A stretch of 59,765 nucleotides of DNA from Peptostreptococcus stomatis DSM 17678 (GTDB taxonomy: Bacteria; Bacillota; Clostridia; Peptostreptococcales; Peptostreptococcaceae): positions 1 to 59,765 of the forward strand of contig NZ_ADGQ01000070.1 of assembly GCF_000147675.1 (NCBI RefSeq), in the 5' to 3' direction. Below are positions 25,647 to 35,037 of the stretch, in pieces. The notes under the pieces were generated by a model, which searched no databases, had not been told where the DNA came from, and saw nothing but the letters and a program-made list of their open reading frames with translations. Positions within the stretch are counted from its first letter, which is position 1. Every line of letters begins with the position of its first letter. The position numbers and the translations under genes are program-made.

Positions 25647-26381
25647 TCAGATGTCTTTTTTCTCTAATAGGTCAATTTCTTCTTCCGTCAACTCCCTGTA
25701 CTCTCCTAACCCTAGGGATTCATCCAGCTTTAAGCCACCCATCTGGATCCTCTTTAAGTATAAGACACTTTTTCCTACTGCTTCAAACATCCTCTTGACC
25801 TGGTGGAACTTACCCTCGCTGATAGTCACATATATTTCAGAATGTATAGCCCCATCCTCAGCCTCAAATGACTTGATTACCTCTAGCTTTGCAGGCTTTG
25901 TCGTATAGTCATCTCCAATATATACCCCCTTGCTAAAGGCTTCAATATCCCTTGCCAGGACTTCATGGTCTATCTCGGCATAGTAGATTTTTGGCACATG
26001 TTTTTTAGGTGATAGGACCCTATGACTCAGCTGGCCATCATTTGTAATCACCAAGAGACCCTCTGTATCCTTGTCAAGACGACCTACAGGAAATGGTTCA
26101 AAGGCCAGGTATTCAGGGTCTATGAGGTCGATAACAGTTTGGTCATACTTGTCATATGTTGCAGACACACAACCTGCTGGCTTGTTCATCATCAGGTATA
26201 TATATTCCCTATACCTGACCGCTTGGCCATTTAGACATACCTGGTCCTGGTCTGGGTCTATATGGTGGTCTGGTTTTTTGACCTCCTGGCCATTTACTGT
26301 AACCATACCCTGCCTACACATTTTTTTAATTTCTGACCTAGTTCCATAACCCAGGTTGCTAAGCATCTTGTCCAACCTCAT
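25647..26381 (-). CDS. rsuA: Small-subunit rRNA pseudouridine synthase, RsuA type
   Basis: 244 residues: S4 RNA-binding domain (1-50; MRLDKMLSNLGYGTRSEIKK) and a pseudouridine synthase domain with GRLDKDTEGLL, where Asp103 is the catalytic Asp. It probably modifies U516 of 16S rRNA; the family also includes RluB/E/F-type enzymes, so the target is inferred. GGAGG lies 6 bases before the ATG. It follows hslO by 24 bases. Confidence 0.87.
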   Translation of the reverse strand: MRLDKMLSNLGYGTRSEIKKMCRQGMVTVNGQEVKKPDHHIDPDQDQVCLNGQAVRYREYIYLMMNKPAGCVSATYDKYDQTVIDLIDPEYLAFEPFPVGRLDKDTEGLLVITNDGQLSHRVLSPKKHVPKIYYAEIDHEVLARDIEAFSKGVYIGDDYTTKPAKLEVIKSFEAEDGAIHSEIYVTISEGKFHQVKRMFEAVGKSVLYLKRIQMGGLKLDESLGLGEYRELTEEEIDLLEKKDI

Positions 26382-26405
26382 ACTAATCCTCCTGCCCTCT
26401 TATTA

Positions 26406-27281
26406 CTACATATTGTCGTATATTTCCTTTAATTCATCCTCGCTAAAGCTATACTTAGATTCACAGAACTGGCAACCTACCTCTGCCCCCCTGTCTTCAT
26501 CTATTATAGCCTTTAATTCCTTCTTACCAATGGCTGCAAATACCTCTGCCACCCTGTCTTTAGAACAGTCACATTCAAAGCCTACTTCTATCTTGTCCAG
26601 AATACTTGGCTCTAAGTCCTTTAGCACTATATTCATCATATCTTCAGGTTTCAAACCCTGACTCAACATCTGAGTTATAGACTGGATTCCTGTCAGGTTT
26701 CTTTCTATTGTTGAAATGGTCTCTTCACTTGCATCCGGCATCATCTGGACTATAAAGCCCCCTGCCTCTTCTACCTCATCAGCCCTAGTCAAAACTCCTA
26801 GAGATACTGCTGACGGTGTCTGCTCCGATACAGTAAAATAATAAGTAAGGTCCTCGGCAATTTCACCGCTAACCATTTCGTACTCCCCATTATATGGCTC
26901 TCTTAGGCCAAGGTCCTTAATAACCCTTATAGTACCCTGGTTTCCAACTGCTCCAGCCACATTTAGCTTACCACTTGCATAGTTTTCAACTTCCACATCA
27001 GGGTTGGTTACATAGCCCTTTACTATACCATTGGCATTTGAGCTAGTCAGGATAGTACCTATAGGTCCACCCCCCTTGATAATAACTGTAATCTTGTCAC
27101 CCTTGTTTTTCATCATGAGACCCATCATTGATGTAGCTGTTAGGGTCCTACCTAGGGCTGCAGTTGCAACCTTTGTCGTATTGTGAAAACCCCTGGCAGT
27201 TTCCACCATATTTTTAGTTGAGGCAAAAAATGCCCTCACCTCTTTATTTCCAGTTGTTACCCTTATACAATAATCTTTCAT
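26406..27281 (-). CDS. hslO: Redox-regulated chaperone Hsp33
   Basis: A 291-residue cytoplasmic holdase that is switched on by oxidation. The C-terminal zinc switch is complete: Cys237-x-Cys239 and Cys270-x2-Cys273. The N-terminal domain shows ATAALGRTLTATSMMG and GNQGTIRV. Length is normal. AGAGG precedes the ATG. Probably co-transcribed with rsuA. It fits the oxidative-stress flavour of this window. Confidence 0.93.
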   Translation of the reverse strand: MKDYCIRVTTGNKEVRAFFASTKNMVETARGFHNTTKVATAALGRTLTATSMMGLMMKNKGDKITVIIKGGGPIGTILTSSNANGIVKGYVTNPDVEVENYASGKLNVAGAVGNQGTIRVIKDLGLREPYNGEYEMVSGEIAEDLTYYFTVSEQTPSAVSLGVLTRADEVEEAGGFIVQMMPDASEETISTIERNLTGIQSITQMLSQGLKPEDMMNIVLKDLEPSILDKIEVGFECDCSKDRVAEVFAAIGKKELKAIIDEDRGAEVGCQFCESKYSFSEDELKEIYDNM

Positions 27282-27447
27282 ATTTAAACCTCTTTCTCTT
27301 ACTATTACTATTATTCTATTTTTTACCTATTCTATCTATTATTTCTTACCATCTATTCTTGCTACCCTTCTTTTTTTATTAACTATAGTCTCTCTTTATT
27401 AACCCTTATCTTTATCTTGTCTTTGACTAAAATAGATCCTTTCTTCC

Positions 27448-28251
27448 CTAAATATTTATTTTACTGCTGTAAAAAAATATCCTCTCCGACTGGTCACTTG
27501 GCCTGTCCAGACCAAAATCACCATAGGAGTCTATCCTAGCAAAGCCAAGTTTCTTCAGGATATCTACTATTTCCTCTTCCCTGTGGGCCCTCTGCAGGTG
27601 AACTTCCCTATACCTTTCATATAGGTTATCATCTTCCTGCAAACCTTCCTCAAGGTAAACAGCTTCGTCCCCCTCTGATTCAAGTTTCAAGAAAAAGTCC
27701 AGGTTCATCTCCAAAAGCTGGTTGGCTTCATCATAATAGTTAGCCCACATATATGAAATATCTTCCCTAGACTCACCCATAAAGTTATTGCCCAAGACCT
27801 GACTCAACTTGTAGTATGAGCTAATATCAAATACAAAAATTCCACCTGGCTTTAGCAGGTCATAAATCTTGGCAAAAACCTTGTACAGGTCATCTAGACT
27901 GGTAACATAATTAAAGCCATCACAGGCACACAAGACACAATCCAGGTCATAAAGGTCAAAATCCAATTCAACCATGTCCTGCTCTAATAAAACCAGGGGT
28001 ACTCCCATGGCTTCTGACTTTTCCAGGGCAAGGCCCAGCATGTCCTCTGATATATCTATGCCCGCAATATCGTAGCCCTTTTTGGCCAAGGGTATTGTAA
28101 TATTACCTGTACCACAGGCCAATTCCAAGATATTCTTTACACTGGCACCACTTTTTTCTATCAAACTTTCTATATGTTTAACCCATGCCTCGTAGTCGAC
28201 GTCATCCATCAACTGGTCGTATACATAGGCAAAATTACCATACTGGCTCAT
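27448..28251 (-). CDS. Class I SAM-dependent methyltransferase
   Basis: 267 residues with motif I ILELACGTGNITIPLA (about 41-56), motif II DIAGIDISEDML, a DCVLCACDGFNYV region and GGIFVFDISS. It resembles the YqeM-like small-molecule methyltransferases of Firmicutes; substrate unknown. GGTGG precedes the ATG. It is about 170 bases upstream of hslO on the same strand. Confidence 0.85.
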   Translation of the reverse strand: MSQYGNFAYVYDQLMDDVDYEAWVKHIESLIEKSGASVKNILELACGTGNITIPLAKKGYDIAGIDISEDMLGLALEKSEAMGVPLVLLEQDMVELDFDLYDLDCVLCACDGFNYVTSLDDLYKVFAKIYDLLKPGGIFVFDISSYYKLSQVLGNNFMGESREDISYMWANYYDEANQLLEMNLDFFLKLESEGDEAVYLEEGLQEDDNLYERYREVHLQRAHREEEIVDILKKLGFARIDSYGDFGLDRPSDQSERIFFYSSKINI

Positions 28252-28479
28252 TTAACTACCACCTTACTTAAATATATCTTTAAATCACAATGTATAGCCC
28301 AAATTCTATACTCTATCAATTGTCTATCTCAAAAACTTCGTATTCTGTCATATTTCATATACTAGAATACTTATACCAAAAGATTGTATTTGCCTTGGCA
28401 AACACATACAAGCACTCTATCCATTATATAACAAAATCAGTCTACAAGCACCTTTTTATTACACATTTCAAGAAGAAGA

Positions 28480-28662
28480 TTATCTAAATCTGTAATATTT
28501 AAAAAACAGTAAATCTATTTGACTCCTAGCCTCAACTTCTTGTCCGGTAAAAGCGGTAGGTATCATTTGATCTACTGTTTTTGTATATATTTCTATTAAA
28601 TTAATTATCTTGATTTCATATGTATACTGGCCATGCACATTAAGTGGTCTTTTTACTGGTAT
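28480..28662 (-). pseudogene. In-frame open stretch downstream of the EcfA stop (possible remnant)
   Basis: Immediately after the TAG of the ECF ATPase gene the same frame stays open for about 60 codons. It encodes a protein-like tail (VDQMIPTAFTG, QEVEARSQIDLLFF) that is richer in GC and in varied residues than the flanking AT-rich DNA. There is no start with a ribosome binding site. It may be the end of a lost or truncated gene or a former extension of the ATPase. Outer arms (AAAACAGTA near 28505, TACTGTTTT near 28575) could form a long hairpin. The rest of 28252-28479 shows nothing else. Confidence 0.3.
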
Positions 28663-30033
28663 CTATAAATATATAATATAGTCAGCTATCGAATTTAAAA
28701 ATTCTTGATCGTGTGAAACAATGAATATTATCTTATTGTTAGTTTTGCATTCATTGATTAGGTTGGATATATTCATCATATTATAAAAATCCATACCACT
28801 TGTCGGTTCATCAAAAAATAAAAGTTTGGAATCTTTACACAATATAGACGCTATTACTACCCTTTGCTTTTGTCCACCCGACAAACTCATTGGATGGCAA
28901 TCTTTCAATTCATACAAATCGAGTTTTTTTAGGATATCTTCAACATAAGCAATTTCAGCATTTTTTATACCAAGACTTACTTCACCTATAACAGAATCTG
29001 TAAAAAGCTGATGATTAACGTCTTGCATTACAAGCGATGATATTTTAATCCTATCTGCCTTTGAAAGTCTTTTGCCATCCAAATAGATTTCATCCTTGGA
29101 TTTTCTTTCACAACCTACAAGACATCGTAGCAATGTTGATTTTCCTTTACCATTTTTTCCCACTATACCATATATTTTACCCATTTCAAAGGAAATATTT
29201 TTAAAGAAAAACCTCTTATCTATTCCATTAAATTTAAATTCAATATTTTTCACATTTAAATTTCCACCACTTTGAATCTCAGGTACTGTAAGTTTTGTTT
29301 TAGTTTTATCCCTTAAGCCTAACTCATTTAGCTTCTTGACGGATAATTTAATAAAATCTGCTTGCTTATACTCATTTTTTATTTTTCCATCTTCAATCAA
29401 AAATATTCTGTCTATAATATCCATAAGATAAAATATTCTATGTTCTGAAATTATAAGGGTTTTCCCCTTACTTTTAAGTTTTACAAGCATTTCCTTTATA
29501 ATTTTAATATTTTCTTCATCAAGATTTGACGAAGGTTCATCTAAAACTATTATTTCCGTTCCCGATATATAGCTAGCAGCAATGCATAAAATTTGTTTTT
29601 CCCCACCTGACAGCTTAAAAATGTCTCTATTTAAAAGATGTTCTATAGGAAATAAATTCAGCATTTCAGTTAATCTTCTATCCATTTCCTCTCTTGAAAG
29701 TCCTATATTTTCTAGATAAAAAAGCAATTCTAGACTAGTGTTAACATTAAAAAAATGGGTCTTTGGATTTTGAAATACACTTGAGACAAGCATAGATATT
29801 TCATAGAGTTTAAGATTTTTTATATTCTTATTATCTATCCTAATACTTCCATCTATGGAAGCTCCATCATATCTTACAGCCAATCCATTGATAGAATTTA
29901 TAATTGATGATTTTCCACTGCCACTTTTTCCGGTAAACAATACACATTCACCCTTTTTTATATTTAAAGAAATATTTTTTAACACTTTTTTGTTCTGTCC
30001 ATAAGATAGGGATAAATTTTCAATTTCTACCAT
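28663..30033 (-). CDS. ECF transporter ATPase with two fused ABC domains
   Basis: 456 residues that combine EcfA and EcfA' in one chain. Domain 1 (1-225) has GKSGSGKSS, signature LSGGEKQ, LDEPSSNLDE and H-loop SEHR. Domain 2 (about 245-456) has GKNGKGKST, LSGGQKQR, FDEPTSGMD and VSHD. Both sites look competent. It overlaps the EcfT gene by 7 bases and is the last gene of the five-gene island. Such fusions usually belong to dedicated, single-substrate (group I) ECF transporters. Confidence 0.9.
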   Translation of the reverse strand: MVEIENLSLSYGQNKKVLKNISLNIKKGECVLFTGKSGSGKSSIINSINGLAVRYDGASIDGSIRIDNKNIKNLKLYEISMLVSSVFQNPKTHFFNVNTSLELLFYLENIGLSREEMDRRLTEMLNLFPIEHLLNRDIFKLSGGEKQILCIAASYISGTEIIVLDEPSSNLDEENIKIIKEMLVKLKSKGKTLIISEHRIFYLMDIIDRIFLIEDGKIKNEYKQADFIKLSVKKLNELGLRDKTKTKLTVPEIQSGGNLNVKNIEFKFNGIDKRFFFKNISFEMGKIYGIVGKNGKGKSTLLRCLVGCERKSKDEIYLDGKRLSKADRIKISSLVMQDVNHQLFTDSVIGEVSLGIKNAEIAYVEDILKKLDLYELKDCHPMSLSGGQKQRVVIASILCKDSKLLFFDEPTSGMDFYNMMNISNLINECKTNNKIIFIVSHDQEFLNSIADYIIYL

Positions 30034-30716
30034 AAAATTCCTCCTATAATCATAAACAGTATACTAAGTACATAGGCAAAATCAATGATTTTTATCTTTA
30101 CTGATATATATCTTGTTTTTTTTACAGGATTTTCAATACATTTCGTCTCTGCTGCCTTTGCAATATCATCAGAAATATTAGATGATATGACAAGTAAGGG
30201 TACCATTACATGCTCAATATATGAAACAGGATTTCTAAAAGTAATTCCTCTTACCCTCATAGCAAGTTTTATATTGTGACTTTCTTCTATAAATGATGGA
30301 AAGAATCTAAAAATTACAGCGACTGGTATTGAAACAGTCTGAGGTAACTTAATTTTATCCATTGAAGATATTATGCTTCCTACATCTGATGTTTTTATAA
30401 AAAAACTACCAGCACTAAAGGGAAGATAAAACATCCTACATACGGCAAATAACATAAAAAACATCATAAAAATAACATTCATATTCCTGATTACATCTAA
30501 ACTGGGTATTACCAAAGAAAAAATACTGAAAAACAATATATTTTTCAATGCAGCCTTTTTTATTCCATTCTTATAGAAAAGAAACGAAATAAAAAGTATA
30601 ATCCCCCATTCAAAATATAGGTTTACCTTATGAAATACAGCAAAACCAAGTAAAAAAATCACCAATAGCTTGCTAAGTGGATTTGGATTATAGGGATTAT
30701 CCAAATAAACTGGCAT
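30027..30716 (-). CDS. ECF transporter transmembrane subunit EcfT
   Basis: 229 residues with about five membrane helices. The first coupling motif is clear (AMRVRG near 155); the second, normally also Ala-Arg-Gly, reads AAETKC and is degenerate. Its ATG overlaps the S-component stop by one base (TAATG) and its own end overlaps the ATPase start, so expression is tightly coupled. Confidence 0.85.
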   Translation of the reverse strand: MPVYLDNPYNPNPLSKLLVIFLLGFAVFHKVNLYFEWGIILFISFLFYKNGIKKAALKNILFFSIFSLVIPSLDVIRNMNVIFMMFFMLFAVCRMFYLPFSAGSFFIKTSDVGSIISSMDKIKLPQTVSIPVAVIFRFFPSFIEESHNIKLAMRVRGITFRNPVSYIEHVMVPLLVISSNISDDIAKAAETKCIENPVKKTRYISVKIKIIDFAYVLSILFMIIGGILW

Positions 30717-31303
30717 TATATGATACCAGCCTTTTCAAAATGCTTTTTCAAAAAAGCTTTACCAATATAGGCACCTATTATCCCACCTACAATTGCGCCA
30801 ATATATACCAGTATCATGCTAGAGAAATTTAAAAGTGCTATAAGTTTCATTATATAAGCATAGCCCATTCCCCTTGTTTCAGCTATTTCAATAACCTTAT
30901 CTTTCACTAACAATACTTGCATTAAAAAACCACAAATCCAAGTGTTAAATATAGCAAAAGAAAGCATGTTATATTTGAAAGATTTATACCCACCAGTTTT
31001 TCTTATAATTTCAGCAATCGCCATACTGATTAGGGCATGCACCAATATTACATATGTGTTCCCCATTGCAATAACAATAAGGCTACAAATCAAACCAAGT
31101 ATAAATAATCCGCCTGGTTTTTGAACTTTTGCCATAAAAAGCATAATAACTATGCCTGTTATAATCCCCGCCACTGTAGGATAGGCCAAGTATAAAATCG
31201 GTACAATTCCAATCATTCCCGAAAGAAACATAAGTACAAAATATATTACTGTAAATACACCTATTGTAACTAAATCCTTAATTTTTAATTTTTCCATTTC
31301 CAT
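30716..31303 (-). CDS. ECF transporter S component, MptD/Trep_Strep type
   Basis: 195 residues, hydrophobic, with five to six helices and the layout of the MptD (Trep_Strep) membrane family. These act as substrate-binding subunits of ECF transporters; members near siderophore or heme genes are suspected to handle metal chelates. No substrate motif can be read. It starts 21 bases after the stop of the second ABC gene. Confidence 0.8.
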   Translation of the reverse strand: MEMEKLKIKDLVTIGVFTVIYFVLMFLSGMIGIVPILYLAYPTVAGIITGIVIMLFMAKVQKPGGLFILGLICSLIVIAMGNTYVILVHALISMAIAEIIRKTGGYKSFKYNMLSFAIFNTWICGFLMQVLLVKDKVIEIAETRGMGYAYIMKLIALLNFSSMILVYIGAIVGGIIGAYIGKAFLKKHFEKAGII

Positions 31304-31324
31304 AATCTCCTTCCAAATATATTT

Positions 31325-33049
31325 TTACTGAATTTTTGATCTTTCAAGCATTGCCTTATAAAATTCTGAACTCTTGCAAAGTTCGGCATCTGTGCCTACC
31401 GCCTCTACTTTTCCTGCATTTAGTAAAACAATTTTATTTGCATTTCTTATCGTCCTCAACCTATGGGCAATAACTATAACTGTTTTATCTTTTATAAGTT
31501 CAGATAGGGCCTCTTGAATGAGACTTTCATTTTCAACATCAAGAGATGCTGTTGCTTCATCAAGCAGTATAATCGGTGCATTTTTCAGAATAGCCCTTGC
31601 TATTGATATTCTTTGCCTTTCTCCACCAGAAAGTCTTTGACCATTTTCCCCTATTATCGTATCCATTCCTTCCGGCATTTTATCTATAAAGTCATAACAT
31701 CTTGCTATTCTAGCTGCCATTGCTATTTCCTCGTCTGTAGCATCCTTTTTACCAATTTTAATATTGTCTTTTATGCTTGAATTAAAGAGGATAACGTCTT
31801 GAAATACTATAGAGAAATTTTTAAGTAAAATTTCTGGATCAACCTTACTTATATCCTTTCCTCCTATCAAAATCTTTCCTCTATCTATATCCCAAAATCT
31901 TGCAGCAAGTTTTGTTAGGGTTGTTTTCCCGCTTCCACTCGAACCTATTAGGGCTGTTATTTCGCCTTGCTTTGCAATAAAACTCACACCATTTATTACA
32001 GAATAATTATCATATCCAAAATATACATCTTTAAATTCTATGTCATAATTTGTTATTTTCATATGCCTTTCACCCTCTTGAATAGGCATGGTTTTTATTT
32101 CCTTTATTCTTCCAACTACAGCGTCAAGCATCACTATCATCGACATAAAGGTAATTATCCCCTCTATAGGAAGATAAATACTCGTTGTAAGCATTAAAAA
32201 CACTATATATACAAGTAGGTTTACCTCACCTGCCACAAGCATATTTACACCGATAATGGCAACACTTATAATGCCAAGCTTTAATATTGCAGTAGCTGCT
32301 CCTGTAAGTGTTCCTGCAATAATTTCACCCTTAGTTTTTTGTTTTGTGGATGTATTTAATTTTCTAAAAAAATCATTTAGCATTCGCTCTTCTAAATTAT
32401 ATGATTTTATTTGTTCTATCTGCTCAATCTTTTCCTGCAAGTCATCAAACACTTTGCGATTGTCATCTATCCAATCTTGCACCACTTTTTTCTGGCTTTT
32501 CCTTGATAAAAATATTATCAAGATTGAAATTGGAATTACCCATAATGCTGCAAGAGCTAATTTCCAATTATATATAAGGAGCATTAAAGCAATTACAGCT
32601 GTGGAAACAATAGTTGAGTATATTTGTGGGACAGCATGTGAAAATATGTTTTCATATAAATTTATGTCATTCATCATAGTTTCTGCAAGGTCTGCCAAAT
32701 CTCTTTTTCCAAAATAAGAAAGGGGAAGTTTTTTTAATCTTTCTGCTATATCAATCCTTGAATTTGCACTCTCATTATACACATTGGTATAGAGTCTTAC
32801 ATAGTCCCACCTGGCAACTAAAAACATCACTATCATCATCACTGCGATTAATATAAGATAATGAAGCACAGTGAAATTATATGCTTCCATGCCATTTAAA
32901 ATACCTATATACTGGAACAAAAACATAAAGGCAACCATTGGAGCAAATAATTTTGTTAAATTAACAAATGTATGTGAAATGATTGCCTTTTTTAAGTTAA
33001 TTGCCCCTTTTTCGGACATGGCATATCGTTTCATAAAATATGAAATCAT
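31325..33049 (-). CDS. ABC transporter, fused permease-ATPase (YbtQ-like half)
   Basis: 574 residues: six-helix exporter-type membrane domain (1-320) and a nucleotide-binding domain with GSSGSGKTT, LSGGERQR, ILLDEATASLD and IAHRLRT. All catalytic residues are present. It forms the likely heterodimer with the preceding gene (3-base gap). This fold is normally an exporter, but YbtP/YbtQ of yersiniabactin systems use it for iron-siderophore import, and the AraC plus two half-transporter arrangement matches ybtA-ybtP-ybtQ. Confidence 0.85.
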   Translation of the reverse strand: MISYFMKRYAMSEKGAINLKKAIISHTFVNLTKLFAPMVAFMFLFQYIGILNGMEAYNFTVLHYLILIAVMMIVMFLVARWDYVRLYTNVYNESANSRIDIAERLKKLPLSYFGKRDLADLAETMMNDINLYENIFSHAVPQIYSTIVSTAVIALMLLIYNWKLALAALWVIPISILIIFLSRKSQKKVVQDWIDDNRKVFDDLQEKIEQIEQIKSYNLEERMLNDFFRKLNTSTKQKTKGEIIAGTLTGAATAILKLGIISVAIIGVNMLVAGEVNLLVYIVFLMLTTSIYLPIEGIITFMSMIVMLDAVVGRIKEIKTMPIQEGERHMKITNYDIEFKDVYFGYDNYSVINGVSFIAKQGEITALIGSSGSGKTTLTKLAARFWDIDRGKILIGGKDISKVDPEILLKNFSIVFQDVILFNSSIKDNIKIGKKDATDEEIAMAARIARCYDFIDKMPEGMDTIIGENGQRLSGGERQRISIARAILKNAPIILLDEATASLDVENESLIQEALSELIKDKTVIVIAHRLRTIRNANKIVLLNAGKVEAVGTDAELCKSSEFYKAMLERSKIQ

Positions 33050-33052
33050 ATC

Positions 33053-34810
33053 CTAACCTCCTATCTTCCAATTTACAGATTTTTGGTACTCATCCCAAAG
33101 TTTCTTATAAATACCATTCATCTCTATCAAATCATGGTGTTTGCCTTCTTCTACAATCCTGCCCTTATCTATAACAAGTATCTTGTCTGTATCTACTACA
33201 GTAGATAGCCTGTGGGCAATCATCAGCGTAGTCTTGTTCTTTGACAGCTTCTTAAAAGATTCCTGAATCAAGTGTTCGTTTTCAGGATCCGCAAAGGCTG
33301 TAGCCTCATCTAAAATAATAATATCTGCATCCTTGAGAAATGCCCTTGCTATAGAGAGTCTTTGACCTTCTCCACCTGAAAAATATGTACCTTTAGTCCC
33401 GTAAATAGTATCTAGTCCATTTTTTAAACCTTTAATTATCTCCTCGCAACCTGAGTTAATCAATGCGTCATCTATTTCTGCATCAGTTGCATCATTCTTT
33501 CCAATTAGTAGATTATCCCTTATACTCATTTTAAATAGTTTAGAATTTTGAAAAACAAAAGCGATTTTTTTCATTAAAGATTCTTTTTCATAATCTTTTA
33601 TATTAATTCCACCAATTAAAATTTCTCCCGATTTGATATCATAAAACCTTGCAGCTAGCCTTGCTATGGTAGTTTTACCGCTACCAGACATTCCGACCAA
33701 AGCAACCCTTTCTCCCTTGTTTACCTTGAAGGAAATATTATCTAAGACATTTTCGTCCCCATAAGAAAAGCTTACTTCTTTAAACTCTATTCCGGCATCA
33801 GAGCTTGTCTTATCTCCATAAACAAAATCATCAAATTCAAGTATATTTTCAATTTTGTCCAAAGCAAGCTCTGCAAAATAGCTAAATTGTGTAATAGTCG
33901 CTGTTCTCATAATAAAAATGGCAAATGTTGGTCCTATCAGAAAATAAATAACAGAATTTGCAACCACATTAGCTAAATTACCATTAAATTTTATTAATAA
34001 TAAGGCCACAGGTACTAAGAAAAATGCTGTAGATGTAGAAACAGTCTCAAACCATGACATCTTGTTCGTATAACTCATGGTAAGCTTGAGAACAAGATCC
34101 TTTATTTTTATAATCAATGAATATAACTTGTCAAAACTTTCAATACTTTGAGCAAATGTTTTCACCACTGGAATTCCTCTTACATACTCCACAGTCTGAG
34201 AAGATAAATCTGAAAGACCTGCATAATATTCATCTTTCATTTTTTTGCTTTCAGATGTCATCATTGCCGACATTAATATCATACCTATAATCATCGGCAC
34301 CATACTTGCAAGCCCCAATTTCCAATTAAACATAAAGAAAAATACAAACAGAACTATGGGTGATATAACTGTCATCGCCATATCAGGAAGTTGGTGGGCT
34401 AAAAATGAATGGGTTTCAGAAGCTCCGGATACAATTACATTTCTTATTCTTCCACTTTCTTTATCATCAAAATATCCTAATGGTTTATTTATCAGTTTTC
34501 TTACCGAAGTTTTTATAATATTATCTTCCACTTCAAATGCAAAAATATGAGAAAGAACAAGACCTATAAGATATATAAATATGCCTAAACCTGCAAATAT
34601 TGCTGCATAAGTAGCATTTACCCTTACATAGGAAAAATCCACTATCTCATTTAAAATCAAATTGTTTACAATCCTATGAATAAAAACCATCGGCATCAAG
34701 ACCATTATGCCCGAAATAGCAGACATAATCATAGCTATATAAAGCAAAATCCTCTTTTTACCACCATAGGGCATCAGTCTTTTTAGTATTGATTTTTTCT
34801 TATTCTTCAA
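33053..34810 (-). CDS. ABC transporter, fused permease-ATPase (YbtP-like half)
   Basis: 585 residues with the same architecture as its partner: six helices (1-310), then GMSGSGKTT, a signature altered to FSGGEGQR, IILDEATAFADPENE and IAHRLST. The altered signature suggests an asymmetric heterodimer. First gene of the minus-strand operon, divergent from the AraC gene with about 230 bases between the starts. AGGAGGGG precedes the start. Import versus export of the substrate is inferred, not visible. Confidence 0.85.
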   Translation of the reverse strand: MKNKKKSILKRLMPYGGKKRILLYIAMIMSAISGIMVLMPMVFIHRIVNNLILNEIVDFSYVRVNATYAAIFAGLGIFIYLIGLVLSHIFAFEVEDNIIKTSVRKLINKPLGYFDDKESGRIRNVIVSGASETHSFLAHQLPDMAMTVISPIVLFVFFFMFNWKLGLASMVPMIIGMILMSAMMTSESKKMKDEYYAGLSDLSSQTVEYVRGIPVVKTFAQSIESFDKLYSLIIKIKDLVLKLTMSYTNKMSWFETVSTSTAFFLVPVALLLIKFNGNLANVVANSVIYFLIGPTFAIFIMRTATITQFSYFAELALDKIENILEFDDFVYGDKTSSDAGIEFKEVSFSYGDENVLDNISFKVNKGERVALVGMSGSGKTTIARLAARFYDIKSGEILIGGINIKDYEKESLMKKIAFVFQNSKLFKMSIRDNLLIGKNDATDAEIDDALINSGCEEIIKGLKNGLDTIYGTKGTYFSGGEGQRLSIARAFLKDADIIILDEATAFADPENEHLIQESFKKLSKNKTTLMIAHRLSTVVDTDKILVIDKGRIVEEGKHHDLIEMNGIYKKLWDEYQKSVNWKIGG

Positions 34811-34984
34811 TGAATAACCCCTCCTTTTTCTTATATTTAACCAGCTGTATAAATATCCTATTTAGACTAATGATAAGAGATATCTTTTAAATCCTTATCA
34901 ATAAATGCTCATTTTTTCGCTTGTTTTCAGCTTTTATTTATTATATAATATACTAGGAGTTCAATCAATTAGATATATCCAACT

Positions 34985-35016
34985 ATGTCTATTGGGAATA
35001 ATGTCTATTCGGGATA
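34985..35016. promoter_or_regulatory. Tandem 16-bp direct repeat, probable AraC operator
   Basis: ATGTCTATTGGGAATA and ATGTCTATTCGGGATA lie head to tail just upstream of the AraC gene's ribosome binding site, inside the divergent promoter region. Direct repeats of this length are how AraC-family dimers usually bind DNA. Confidence 0.65.
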
Positions 35017-35037
35017 AAATTATAAGTGGAGGTATAT

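Noticed and set aside
28663-31303. Treating this ECF module as the partner of BioY
   Set aside because: It has its own S component, overlapping genes and an AraC-controlled operon; BioY is BirA-controlled 20 kb away.
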